Position numbers and translations under genes: made by a program | Shown here: positions 21,482 to 32,931 of the stretch, in pieces | How positions within the stretch are numbered: the stretch's first letter is position 1 | Layout of the letters: each line of letters begins with the position of its first letter | The notes under the pieces: generated by a model | Databases searched by the model: none | Seen by the model: the letters and a program-made list of their open reading frames with translations, nothing else | What the model was told of the DNA's origin: nothing | Assembly (NCBI GenBank): GCA_023897205.1 | Contig: JAHWDD010000007.1 | Span: 2,046,001-2,110,000, forward strand | Length of the DNA: 64,000 bases | Source: Exophiala sp. HKRS030 | Taxonomy: Eukaryota > Ascomycota > Eurotiomycetes > Chaetothyriales > Herpotrichiellaceae | Direction of reading: 5' to 3'

Positions 21482-22228
21482 ATGTCAAGCCAAGAAAGCG
21501 AGCCCAACCACAAGAGGCGTCGGACCAATGCTGCAGCGCCACATGGCCAGAGACAGGGTCGAGATACTCCTCAGGAGCGTCAGCAAGAGAGTGGAAGTGG
21601 TGACGGTCAACAACAGGTTCTGGGAAGAGAGCAGCCGGCAGGTACGTCAGCCACTCCTGCGCCTGTCCAGCGTCCTCTAGCAGGGACCTTTGCAGGGCCG
21701 GCCGGTCGATGGAGACAATACACCCAGAGAGAAGTTGACGCGTATCACGGTTTGCTGATGCTTCGATACGGACCGATCGTCGATTTCCAGAGAAGGGGAA
21801 ATCCGACGCAACTCACCATGTCTTCTCCCTCTCACCTGCCGGTGGCGGTGGGTTCGGGGATCACGAGTGAGAATCGAGCCTCGAGGAGTACCGATGACGG
21901 AACCGTGGTCACTACCGCCACTAGCAGCAACACCAACGCCGCCACTACCACCACGATGGGACCACCTCCACGGCCTACCACAGTTCACCCACAGCAAGGA
22001 GGTTTGACAAAAACAACACAGCCCAATCACGAAAGCCAGGGCAAGGGCAAGGGCAAGGGCAAAAGAAAGCCCAAACCGCCAGCGAAGAGATACTCCTGCT
22101 ACCACTGCCACTACACTGCGCTCGGAGTGACGTACGTGTGTCGACACCTACAGAACAAGCATGGCGTGGCGCCAGACCAGGTGGACGTTGCCCGTATTCG
22201 AGCCTCGGAGGTGCAGTGTTTGTGGTAG
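21482..22228 (+). CDS. Hypothetical protein with one C-terminal C2H2-type zinc finger
   Basis: Single exon, 248 residues; the ATG context ACAAAATGTC is typical. The first 70 residues are disordered (Gln, Ser, Arg-rich, with an early KRRR patch). A short conserved-looking segment near 75-100 (WRQYTQREVDAYHGLL) follows. A Thr/Pro-rich stretch then leads to a basic (GK)n linker encoded by GGCAAG repeats. The finger is CYHCHYTALGVTYVCRHLQN followed by KH: Cys-x2-Cys-x12-His-x4-His, one canonical unit near 208-229. A lone finger after a basic linker suggests nucleic-acid binding, but no regulator family is recognised. It converges on the DJ-1-like gene. Confidence 0.7.
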   Translation: MSSQESEPNHKRRRTNAAAPHGQRQGRDTPQERQQESGSGDGQQQVLGREQPAGTSATPAPVQRPLAGTFAGPAGRWRQYTQREVDAYHGLLMLRYGPIVDFQRRGNPTQLTMSSPSHLPVAVGSGITSENRASRSTDDGTVVTTATSSNTNAATTTTMGPPPRPTTVHPQQGGLTKTTQPNHESQGKGKGKGKRKPKPPAKRYSCYHCHYTALGVTYVCRHLQNKHGVAPDQVDVARIRASEVQCLW

Positions 22229-22703
22229 GACACGAACAGTTGAATAAGTGAATGAATTAATGATACCTGGTGGGGGGGTGTGCTTGTTGGTCGAATTTAT
22301 TCTTCAAGCAACCATCGAAATGGGAGAGTTTGGGGGAGTCCCTTCTTCGTCGAGTAAGCTTCAATACAGGTGACCTTGGGATCAGTAGGCCATATGGCCG
22401 AACAACCAGGCGAGTCCTTGAGGGCGAACCCGGCAAGTTGGCTCTCTCTCTCTCTCTTTCTCTGCCCTGGAGGTTTGGTTTGTGGCTAAGAAAGGAAGAA
22501 GAGGACGAGGCAGACATGGTGGAGCGGTGTTGATTCTTGATCGGCACTGGACAACAGATGTCTAGGGGTGTGCAGGGCGTTGAGAATCATGTTGAGAAGG
22601 AGAGGATGAAGATGGAGAGGAAGCCCAGATTCCGATATGGACACGGATAGGATCCGATGAAATGAGAAAACAAAAACCAAAAAAACTCTCCAGTCTTATG
22701 CTT
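22229..22703. other. Convergent 3' flanks
   Basis: 475 nt between two convergent genes. It holds a CT microsatellite at 22442-22463; otherwise nothing is seen. Confidence 0.6.
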
Positions 22704-23604
22704 TTAGCTCTCTTTCTTGCCATGGTTAGACTTTGGTTTGCCTTTGACCAGTGATCGCAGCACGAGCCAAATCCACCATATCGTATTTCCGGCCTTGCCT
22801 GACTCGTAGTCCTGTGACCGGTCACCGATATCTGCCATGGCGCAGACCAGGTCCGCCAACTCCTTCTGGACTTTGTGATGTAGGTATGCAGCCGTCAAGT
22901 CGAGACCATTCGTTATACCACCTGGATGCACACCAAAAAATGTGTCAGCACCGGGTAACGGAGAAAAGAACTGTGAGAGTCATGCGTTTTTGTAGTAAAC
23001 GCCCGAAGGGTTAGGTAGATGGATGATCGAAAAGGAGACAAAGAGTGTTGTTAAACCCACCAGAAGTCCAAAGTCGTCCGTCTCTTTCCCACCTCCGATC
23101 GACAAAGTTGGCGGCCGGGAATTTTTCCTTCAGCTTGGGCTCTAGGCCCCTCGGACCCGTCGCCCTCTTGTGGTCCAACAATCCTGCGTAACCCGCGGTC
23201 AAACTCCCCGTGCAAATGACTAGGAAATCGGTCTCTCCCTTCTTCTTGTGTGCGTGGATGAAATCGACGACGGCCGCGTCCGGGACGACGCTGGGATCCG
23301 GGCCCGGGATGAGCAAGACGTCCAGTCGCCCCGGCTGTACCTCGGGCGAGGTGAGGGAGTCCGTGATGGGCAAAGTGGCGTCCGCCGTCATTGGCGCGTG
23401 CGTGCCTGGCCCGGATTGACCGATGTAGTGGAGAGAGACGGGGATGGCCAGGTCCAGCAACGGTTGAGGCAGTCCGCATGCCTTGAGGTATTCAGGCGTC
23501 AACATGCCGAAGACGTCTATGGCAGAGGCATCGAGCAGCTGTACGGGCGGGACAAGAAGCATCCCGACGCGCAAGGACGTTGCTTTCCGTTGTGTAGAAG
23601 TCAT
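22704..23604 (-). CDS. DJ-1/PfpI (ThiJ) family protein
   Basis: Exons complement(23061-23604) and complement(22704-22921), with a 139-nt intron (GTGGGT..CCAG), give 253 residues. LRVGMLLVPPVQLLDASAID at the N-terminus and VLLIPGPDP, then FLVICTGSLTAGYAGLLD with the expected nucleophile-elbow cysteine (VICTGS), are hallmarks of the family. RLWTSGGITNGLDLTAAYL spans the splice junction and matches the conserved SGGxxxGxD segment. The first exon read without splicing ends at a stop shortly after SGG, which supports the intron. The C-terminus adds a hydrophobic segment (NTIWWIWLVLRSLVKG) and a basic tail. Members include chaperones, glyoxalases, isocyanide hydratases and amidases; which applies here cannot be told. 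Confidence 0.88.
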
Positions 23605-25017
23605 GGTGGCTTTGGAGGTATGATGGCTGATGTCAGGACGGTCGACGAGTCAATTGTTGCCGTAGTTGGGCATTCGATTGGGAAAAAGGCATCTTGTTCG
23701 TGGGATGCCGACGTTGTTTTTATACATGCCATTGCAGTACCATGAAGCTCAACGACAGGTTTCCTCGTGGTCGGCGTAGTGGAATGATTATTCGTCGTCG
23801 CTGATATTCCCAACCTAGTGGTCGGAGAACCTCCAGCAGGCTGCCATAATTCTCTCGGGCCAAGGCTGAGCCGTGTGCTCGATGACTGGACAGTGGTGGA
23901 GCGTTTTCCCGTTTTTTAGTGAGAATCTCAGGAAGAAGGTGAGGTCTGGGCTTTTTGAGGCAGCCTAGTCGGAGACACCAATAATGATCCACGGCCAAAA
24001 CGTGCGGTCGAATGTCAGTCCGACTGTCCTTGATCGGGAAAGTCGTCTGAAAGAGGAATAAGAAGAACGACCACCAAACTTGAAATCATATATTCTGTTT
24101 AGTGTCCATGTAAGTCTCTGCTAGGCCCACGATTCATACACTCTGTATGGTTGCTGAAAAATACTTGGTCTGCTTGTCGGTGCCTGGGCTCGAGACGTCG
24201 ACGTGAAGATCTCCATCAACGATTAGCATGCCTAAAGACACCTTGGATCGGAATCTGATACATCCTTTTGTTCTGCAGTGCCTGTGAGATTGGTGACCAA
24301 GTCTTCACGTAAATACTGGACCAAGGAGGAAATTCCAGACAAAGACGTGGCGGTTTTTGCATGTTCTCACAATGTCGGACGATGCATGGTGCGTTGGCCA
24401 TTTACGACCGGACTCCGTAGGTGGTAGTTTGGCATGATGTTCGATTGACCTATATAGAGACACATCTTACCAGTTGGGGCGCTGTACGGTACGAGTACAA
24501 TGCAGAGATTGCCTGGGGTTGTCACTGGACATGAGAGTCGATTTGTGTGATACGGCTTTCCTATGGCAGTGACAGAGTCTGGAGAATATCTGCCCTGGTG
24601 CCTCTACTTGACCGTACTCCCTAGTCCGCAGCGTAGCCACTGTCTTTGGCTCCCCTGGTGGCATTAGGCATCGCCATGTCCTTTTGGGCATCTCTAGCGA
24701 CGGACTTTGGGCGGGAACCAGGCGGCACTAACCTTCCCCGAGCCTAAGATTACCTACTGTAGATACGGATACAAGTGGGCAAATTAGATGGTGACGCCAG
24801 CCCGGAGTCCGTAAGCTATACCCGATTGACCTTGTCGACAACCTCGAATCCGGGCAAGGAACTTCAACTTTCACCTTCATTCGACCTGCCACCATCTTTT
24901 TTTTATTTGGTGCCAACTCCGTTCGTTTCATCTCGCCGCCAGCTTTCTTCTTCGTTGAGGGCTAACCTAGTCTTCACGCGCTCTCCTCGCTTCCCCTTCT
25001 TTCTTTTTTCACAGACC
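23605..25017. promoter_or_regulatory. Divergent promoter region, 1.4 kb
   Basis: Lies between the start of the DJ-1-like gene (minus) and the start of the next gene (plus). It has a pyrimidine-rich stretch just before 25018. Minus-strand open frames near 24467-24691 are short and not supported as genes. Confidence 0.5.
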
Positions 25018-26079
25018 ATGCCACCTTTCTTCAACATGCGTCGTTTCTCCCGCAGCAACTCCATCCATAATCGTGAATCTCCTCAGTCGCCGCCAACGTC
25101 CTTCACCCCTCCACTCACTCACGCTCCGATGATGCCGAACGGAACAGCTGGTTCTCAACAAGGCTCTCATCAGTCGCGACCCGTGTCAGCCAACACTAGC
25201 TCAAGCTTTGACTTTGCCAATCGACCTCCGGCTCAGTATCAAATGTCGACTCTCCCATCCAACACCATCGGTAACCTTTCACGGACCGACCAGGTTGTCT
25301 TGCGACACTTTTGGGAAGTGAAGAATGAAGAAAACAAAGGTAGAGACCTTCATTTTGTAAGTTGCAAGCCCAGGTGTGTCTTCATATTTGCAAGTGATAA
25401 AGTCATGACTGACCTGACCGGCCCCCCATCCAGCTCAAGTTCCCATTCTTTTCTCAATATCCGAACCACCAGGATCTGATCCCTTATTGTGAGATCTACC
25501 ACCTGGTCAAGACTTCACCTGGTGCCAAAATCATCAGTTTGGGCAGCACCAGCAATGGTGTATACATTGGGTAAGTTTGGCGAACGTGAACTCAGACCTC
25601 ACTACTACTGTGACAATATGCACACACACACACACGCGCGTGCCCTGGACCTGGATTTTCCCCAAGCACCGGAGGCAATCTATTGTCTGCGTTTGTATCA
25701 CACAAACAGACCTACCCCGGTTTATTTGTGTGTATGGGGCAATGCAACAAGCCATTTTACGTACCCGGGCTGACCGCATCCGACCTCTAGATTCGAATTG
25801 TTCTCCGGATCTCAGCTCCACATCGACATGGACGATTCCTGGCACAACATCTCCCACCACCGTGTGTCTTTCAAGTCCTACGACAACATGCTCAAGGACC
25901 CCACGTCGGAATCGACGTTCAAGTCGTGGCCCAAGCCTCTTACGATTGAGTATCTGGAGGAACAGTTTCAACGTTGGATGCTCGACCTGACCAGTTTCTG
26001 CTGGGACACTGCCGAGGTGCGCGAACTAGGTGGGGAAGGTGACGCGCAGAGCGTCGAGCTCAAGGACGACATGTTGTAG
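25018..26079 (+). CDS. Conserved fungal hypothetical protein
   Basis: Exons 25018-25356, 25434-25570 and 25791-26079 give 254 residues; both introns begin GTAAGT and restore the frame. The N-terminal 85 or so residues are Ser/Pro-rich and disordered, beginning MPPFFNMRRFSRS. From about 88 a compact folded region starts (LSRTDQVVLRHFWEVKNEEN) and runs through FFSQYPNHQDLIPYCEIYHL, GSTSNGVYIGFELFSGSQLH and DDSWHNISHHRVSFKSYDNM to a helical end (YLEEQFQRWMLDLTSFCWDT). The exon pattern and smooth junctions argue for a real, expressed gene. I know no biochemical function for this type of protein. The second intron holds a CA repeat. Confidence 0.8.
25621..25640. repeat. CA/CG microsatellite in an intron
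   Basis: A run of CA dinucleotides passing into CG, inside the 220-nt second intron (25571-25790) of the hypothetical gene. Confidence 0.85.
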
Positions 26080-27901
26080 AACAAAACCAATAGCACCCAC
26101 TAGTCCCACCGAATCAGGTTGTACAAAACATTTGCGGGACAAACAAAAAGCAAGGCTGCCTTTTGTCCGCGGATTGAATTGTTTTCCAATCAGCCTGTTT
26201 CAGACCTACATGGGCCATGTCACCACCCATCGTGGAGAGACGGCAGGGATCGAATTGGAAAAGGAAAATGATCCAGCCTCACTTGGGGACCGCACCCAAG
26301 ACATGCCCCGAGAAACAAAAACTGTGTTACCCCCTTAACAGTACGGTACAAGTACGTACACCGAGCCATTCAAATCGGGGATGGTCTATCTGGCTCAGCT
26401 TTTGACGAATCACGAGATATGAAAATCGGAATTAAACAAACAAAAAGAATAAAACACCTGGGCGCACACTGTGTACGGCTTTGGATTTGGGTGGGTTTCG
26501 AAGGAAATGAAAGCACATTAGAAACAAGGGCAGAACTTGGGGACATAATTTGTAATACGAAAACACTATCACACAGCTGGATAAGGAATGAAAATACTCC
26601 GTACAATTTGACATGAAACCTTGGAAGAGTACACGCACGTTGAAATTTACCCTTGTTGCTCGTACGGAGTACCGATAACACACGTGGTAGGTACCTTGTT
26701 GTAGTTCCGTTCTGTCTTTGACGACAAAGTACGGATAGAGGACAGTCTGAAACAACGTGGCGTCAATTACTCGGTACATTCACCTTCGGACCCCTTCCTG
26801 TGACGGGCGCGGGATCGTGTGATAAAGATGCGGTGTATTGACGGAGTGGAATACAGGTACGTAAGAAGAAGGCAAATAAAAAAAAAGGTACGGGTAGGAA
26901 TTGACAGGTCAACAGGGACATGCATGGGGGAATGCGAAGTAGGAGTCGAATCAAAAGGGACCCTCGCCTATCCGTACTCCGTACTCCGTGCGGATACCTA
27001 ATGTTTGATCCCTCCTGGACGGTCATTTTCCCTCGTCACAATTTCCCTGGCACGAGTACTCCGTACAATCCCTGCTTTTTCAGCCTCACCTACGGAGGAG
27101 TCCCGGCCACCTCGCAGCGTGACGACCGCCTCGATCCATTGGTAAGAAGGAGAGAAGGAGGAGCCAGGGGGGAAAAGACGGTGAGAGTGTCAATGGTTCG
27201 GATAACTCGAAAATCTCGGATGGTGGAAAAATAAGGCAAGTCGTAGTTCTCATTCTTACATCGTATTTTCAAATTGAAAAGACAAGGAATGAAAGTAAAA
27301 AAGGCCGTCAAGTCATGATCCCTCGCGACCTGAATTTCCCCTGTCGTGCCACGATACCGCGATACATCAAGCGTCGGGGAAATTGTCAATAAAATCCCGG
27401 CAAGCGATTTCATACCCAAGGTACAAGTCCAAATCCCGCCCACAAACGACCTGCTTCATCGCGTCCTCGAGGCCCGGCGCCTAGAAGCCAAGCAAGGAAA
27501 GATTTACAAAAGTTCAATTTTGTCGAAAAGAAAAAAAGCAGGAAAGGCTGCGTTGAATGTCGGATTACACGTACAGCGCCAGGCTGCATGTTTGGAGCCA
27601 ACGACTGCGATCCACCGAAAAGGTCGGAGAATCCCATACGCGAGCCTGTCTGCAGCTATTGTGTGCGCCTGTCTGCCTACCCATGGCTTCCAGTAAGTAG
27701 TCAATTTGTAAGAATAGACCCTGTCCATAACAATAAATTTACCGATACCGACCAAAGTCGGGCAACGATCATCCTGTAGAAACCCAGCCAGGCCGAAGCC
27801 GAAGCCAGGCAAACGTGAAGAGGTCATACTGACCTCGGGCAAGTCGGATTAGAATTAATTTTGTGACCGACACGTATGGTTACAGTGCTGTCGCCGATTC
27901 A
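26080..27901. other. Convergent intergenic interval, 1.8 kb
   Basis: Long for a tail-to-tail gap. It contains four to five copies of the (G)TACGGAGTA(C) word: 26595-26604, 26662-26672, 26974-26990 (overlapping copies) and 27056-27066. An open frame at 27346-27696 and minus-strand frames over it are not convincing. Confidence 0.5.
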
Positions 27902-29811
27902 TCATCCCCTGAGGAGCTCCTGCCTGCAGTACGCCTCGAAGGCAGGCATCGACTCTTCGGTCACACGGCCAACTTCCATAACTTTGACGTTGTGCTCGAC
28001 CGTGTGGTATTTTCCGAAATGAATACGACTGGAGGGGTCCAAGGTCTGATCGTGTCGGAGCCGAACAGCGATCGGTTGTTTCGAAAAGCGAGGCTCGCCG
28101 GCCAAGGGGTCGGGGATTCCTGAGCCTTCGTCATAGACAATGGCGTGGGCTTGCTGTTCCTGGTGGTTGAGATTCTTGGAACCGATCCCCTTCCGCCCAT
28201 GGGTGCTGATAGGGACGCACACAGAGTATCCTTGACGTCGTAGGGCTATGATCATACGGCGTGGTCCGCTGTAGATGGGGTCGCCGTACCGATCGAGCAA
28301 GGTTCTTGCGTTTGTCGCTTTCGACTCGGCTCCCATGCTGGAATGTTGAATGATCGAGATCACTCTCCCATGAACAAAGAATGCCGCACATTCGGGGCCA
28401 ACGCGCACTCTATAACTGGGACGTAGGGTCTTTGCGTCCCGTTCTGTAGGGCCTGTGTTGTCTGGACGAAATTCGGCGTTTCTCCCTTGATTTGCCGTCG
28501 GAGGGTACTGAGTTTGGAACGTCTGTAGAGACATCCTTCTTCTTTCTACTATGGAACTGTTTTCGGTCGGCATAGGATAGGATGTTTTTGTTGTCCGGGC
28601 CACCGTTCCTGGACCGGGACCATCGAGGATGTCTTGCAGTGGTTTGAAGGCCGGTGCCGACCTGCGCGAATCAGTTCTCTCCAGGGATGGCCGTGCTGAA
28701 GCGGACGTGGGAAATGATGTCGGGGGCATTGTACCGGAGTAAGAGCGTGTGGCTGGAGAAGCATGACCGGCTTGCGCGCGAGAAGGTTCCCGTGGAGGTC
28801 GAGCTTCAGCATCAAGTCTCCTCTCAAGGACGTCGCAGTTATAGCGGAATTTTTCGAGCTCGTTTGAATCATTCCTAATCAGATTCTCGAAGTAACGATC
28901 TCGCTCTTCTCTGTTGTTGTATCTGCAGTCGTCTCTGCAGGCCTCGATAAGTACAAATCGCTGAACACAGCGCTTTGTAAGAGCGATGTTGCCATGCTGT
29001 TTTGCCTGCGACGCCGCTGTACGAAGCTTTTCGAGGTCCGTTTTCAGAACATCCTTGTGATTGTCGATGAATTTTTTACAAAGATCAAAATTTGCGAGCG
29101 GAATTTCGACAAATCCCAAGATATCTCCTTTTAATCCAAGTGGAATGCCGACACGTCCCAAGACGTCTCCTGTTAATCCAAATGCCCTTGCTCCAGAATC
29201 AGTCGCCGACTGGACGCCTCTTGGTTGTCGAGGAGCGTTGTTTTGTTCCTCAACTCTGCGCTGGTTGGCGTCATCAGAGTGCTCGTCACTCGCGCTAGTA
29301 GGTCTGGTGTATTGCTGGCGAGGTTGACGGTGCGTGCTCCTACGGCTTTCACTGACGGGGTCTGGATGCTGCTGTGGGTTCATACCGAACGAGTAGCTTC
29401 TCGACCTGATTGGCGCCGCATAAGACTGGACATCTACTTGGGCCCCAGCTTCTCTTACTTCTCTTTGGCGGTATTCGGGCTGATATCGGCTATACGCACG
29501 AGAACTGTCGTTGCCTCTTGCTATGGTATAAGACTGATCCTGCGGAGGAGCGCGATAATAAGACTCTTGTTGGCCTCGATTGTCCGGACTATACAAAGAA
29601 TAAGTCTTGAGCCACTTCAAGTACAAGTGCTGTATGCATACCGCGCTGTGTTGGGTTCTGATGGCAACGGCCTTTGTCCAGGGTTAGTAGTCCGATTGTA
29701 ACTAACCTGCTCTGCAGTCACATGCTGTCGGTTCCTTGGGGTGTGCCTTGGATAGTCAGAATTCAATGGTTGAAAAGGTTTAGAGATGAGGTGGACTGTA
29801 CCCATGCGCAT
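27902..29811 (-). CDS. DUF6590-domain protein with helical middle domain (copy 1)
   Basis: Exons complement(29642-29811) and complement(27902-29588), with a 53-nt intron (GTATGC..TATAG), give 618 residues. Residues about 1-190 are disordered and rich in Arg, Gln, Tyr and Ser. A helical segment follows near 220-320 (FIDNHKDVLKTDLEKLRTAA, ALTKRCVQRFVLIEACRDDC), then a second Ser/Pro-rich linker. The C-terminal 180 residues are a DUF6590 domain: RVGPECAAFFVHGRVISIIQ, then ALRRQGYSVCVPISTHGRKG, then LDPSSRIHFGKYHTVEHNVK and EVGRVTEESMPAFEAY. The domain is known from fungi without an assigned function. It diverges from the coiled-coil gene at 31196. The same helical-plus-DUF6590 order recurs at 36286-37638. 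Confidence 0.85.
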
Positions 29812-31195
29812 CTATATCCCCAGTGCCGTCAGTCTCGCCACGGCGTCGGCCTTCTCTCTCTTAGTAATGTAGGCTGGTATTGAAATGCGCAACGGATCTT
29901 ACCATGATGCTCAAGGGCTGGCCGGGAGGTCCCGTCAGCAGCTCTTCTGCGGTCACCCCGTTTAGACTCCATTAGACATATGTCCAAGACATACTCACAT
30001 CCGAACCAAGGAATGGATCATGGGTAGAGGAGATTTACATATTTAGAGGCTTCCATAATTTGAGCCTCAAGGTTGCATATGCTCTGGATGTAGTGGCATC
30101 ACTCGTCTCCTCAAAATCACAAGGGGCAACATTAGGAACCGAATGCCGTTACTCATTGCTTGGTCTTGACCCCGGGCCATCAAGATAGCAGGTTTGGTGC
30201 AATGGCACTTGCAGTAGTGATAGTCATCGGCGGCTTGTGGACGATTCCTGGAACTTCGTGTCGTCCTGACGTTGCCTTAGCGTGGGGACCACCAAGACGT
30301 CTTACTCGTCCCCGGCCTCTACTCATGCCTTCATCGCTGCAGGTCTAAGTGCTGCACGAAAAAGGAGCAGTGTGTCGGGGTTTTGAGGCGAGCATTTCCC
30401 TGCCTCTTTGGTCTTGGTCAGGTGCAGTTGATCGTAAAAATCGAGTGTGTCAGACGGTCCATTACGAAAAGCAAATCAGCGCAGATGACAGAATCAGGAG
30501 GCAGGGATGTGTGAAATGGAGGAAGGTTGTGGGAGAGAGAGAAGAGAGATTGGGCGAGAAAGATCCCTCTCTACTGTACAGGCGTCGTGGCCTCTATTCA
30601 TTTGTTTAGCGTGCGCCAAGTAGCCTCTACCGCTACGTACCAGACTTTGGGGCGCTCTAGCCTGCTTTATAGCCTATTGCCCTCCTTAAGACGCAGCATC
30701 CACTGCGCCCAGGTTGCTAACTACCCCCTCCCCCCCTGCAGGTCCCTCGTATGCTTGGATCCGGGCACTGTAGGAAGTGAAGCTAAGCGACTCACCCAGA
30801 ACGAGCCGTTCACTTTCATCTTTCTCCGGTGTCAGTTTATTCTTCAATTGTCCTATCAATAACAGACCCCAATGGTGTTGAATTTTTGACAGCTGTTACA
30901 ACTGACCCCTTGGACAATATTTGTCTGAACGTGACTGCCCTTATTGTAGGTGTCTGGGTGTCATTATCTCCCTCTCCCATCAGCAGCAATTCTTCTCTCA
31001 TGGACATTGTTTACTCTCCTCGCGTTCGCGTCTTACCACCCCCCCTTTTCGCACTCTATCCCTGCTATAGCGTCGCAAAGCGCCACTGTTATTTCATTCT
31101 CGTCTTCTACTTTTCCTCCCGGTAAAGTGACACGTGCGGAGGAGTGAGTCTTGAACTGCTGATGGGACGGACGAGTGGCTGTTCTCCATGGCCCA
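29812..31195. promoter_or_regulatory. Divergent promoter of pair 1
   Basis: 1.4 kb between a DUF6590 gene (minus) and a coiled-coil gene (plus). No gene is seen in it. An ATG at 31188, out of frame with the proposed start at 31196, lies just before the plus-strand gene. Confidence 0.5.
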
Positions 31196-32931
31196 ATGGC
31201 TAATTTACAACGCTGCACTTCGGATCCTTCCCTCCTCTCGTGAGACAGCACACGACTCACTCGTCGTCCTACCAGAAGACTGACACGTCGTGTAGAAATG
31301 ATCCCTCCTCTCATCATCCTTCGGCCAGCCTAGAAATATTGTCTCGTCACGACCCCGATGTCAGTCTTGAGAAATTTCATGGGCAATTTGCAGATACTCC
31401 TTCGAGACCGTCTGTGGCATACTTAGGAGACATGCAAGGCAATTCGTCAGTTGGAGATGGAGCAGATTGGCTCGGCCTACCTCGATCCCACGGAAGCAGC
31501 AGTTTCGGTTATCATGGCCGAGGTGAAGAGTCCATATCAACCCGCGGCGATGAAGTCCTAGCTGGGCATACACCAAACCCACACGCGGACAAATTAATAC
31601 AATTCCTCCGCCAGTTCCATCGTCTCTACGATCTGCGGACCGATGCTCAGGCGCTTAGACTCCACACCAGGGATGAAAGAAACAAAGTGAAATCCAGTAC
31701 GAGGCGCCTACAAGGCATAACACGAAGGCTGGTTAGAGGGATCAAACTTCAAGGCGATGTGACGGCAGACTTGCAAGCTCTGGAAGGGGTCATAGAAGAA
31801 ATCGATGCGCAGTATATCAATCATGATATGTATGAGAGTGATCTGATACCAGTCGAGTGGAAACTCAAGGAAGCAGAAAAGAACTTGTACGAGGACTTGA
31901 CTGGGGAAGCTTTCCTAGATCCCGCATGGTCTGAAGACGATGGCCAGTCATCCCCCAATGTCGCGCCCCAGTTATCCTCCTTGGGAATCACAATGATAAC
32001 GACGGAGAGTCCACATCAACCTCACCGTCCCTTGGACGATGCAGTGGCAGCCCTGAAGGCTTCGGAACTGGAAACGACTTTGGAACTTGACAGACTAAAG
32101 TCTGAGTATGATGAAATTATAGAGGATGCCAACATGTACTCTGCAAGTGGTATGTCAGTAACCACCTTAACACAAGACTTTCTTTCCGATTATACTCAAC
32201 GGCGCGAAGCCTTACTGGACAAGTTGGCAGTGCTATCTGAAGACATACGCGCCCTTGAATCTCAGTCCTCAGCTGGAGACCGACCCAAATCACCCACGAC
32301 AGATTCCCTTCCTGTTAATCAATTCTCTGATCGAGCAACTGATGTGCTCTTGCGGACTTACGCGGACAATGGTGACGAAACTCTCCAGCTACACGCAGCA
32401 GACTATAGAGCAAGAGAAAGTGATCTCACTCCAGTACTGGATTGCGTCGAGTTCAGTCGTGCCAATGACGGTATTGGCATACTGCCGACGTCACTTGCGA
32501 CGTTGAAGAAGGGTGGTTATGCTCATTCCATCTCCCTCGAGCAGCCATACGACGGTGGCATCACTACTGTTTCGAAGTGGCTATCCCATTACTTCACGAG
32601 TTCGTGGTGGTCGGCCGTACGATTCGCCTTTGAGCACTACCTTGACAACACATTCTCCTACATAGCCATCAAGAGATACTTGACAGATCTATATATCAAG
32701 GAGGCAGGCCTACCAATCGCCAACGAAACCTACGGGTCAGATCAGAAGAGTGCCTATACATATTGGTTCCCTGAGACAAGCAATTCAACTCCAGTGGGTG
32801 TCGATCCACCTGTACGCACCTATGGCCAGCACAGTAGTCCTCAGAAGAGAAGGCACAGTTCGGGTGATTATTCTGAGAAGTTGAAACTAAAGACCCATGT
32901 AGTTCATAGTAATCGTCCCAACACACAGTAA
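31196..32931 (+). CDS. Predicted coiled-coil protein, partner of DUF6590 gene copy 1
   Basis: Proposed exons 31196-31239 and 31296-32931 give 559 residues; the intron is 56 nt (GTGAGA..CTGAC..GTGTAG, phase 2). An alternative start at 31188 with an acceptor at 31333 would change only the first 20-odd residues. After a disordered N-terminus, helical, charged segments with heptad-like spacing run from about 140 to 225 (HADKLIQFLRQFHRLYDL, LQGDVTADLQALEGVIEEID) and 265-350 (AALKASELETTLELDRLKSE, RREALLDKLAVLSEDIRAL). The C-terminal half is less regular, with VSKWLSHYFTSSWWSAVRF. No catalytic motif or known domain is seen. It has the same layout as the gene at 38728, and both diverge from a DUF6590 gene. 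Confidence 0.75.

Noticed and set aside
27346..27696. 116-codon plus-strand frame in the convergent gap
   Set aside because: Minus-strand frames overlap it, and there is no motif, no splice partner and a weak context.
30690..30790. Segment faintly like 5S rRNA (GAAGTGAAGCTAAGC)
   Set aside because: The rest does not fold or match a 5S gene.
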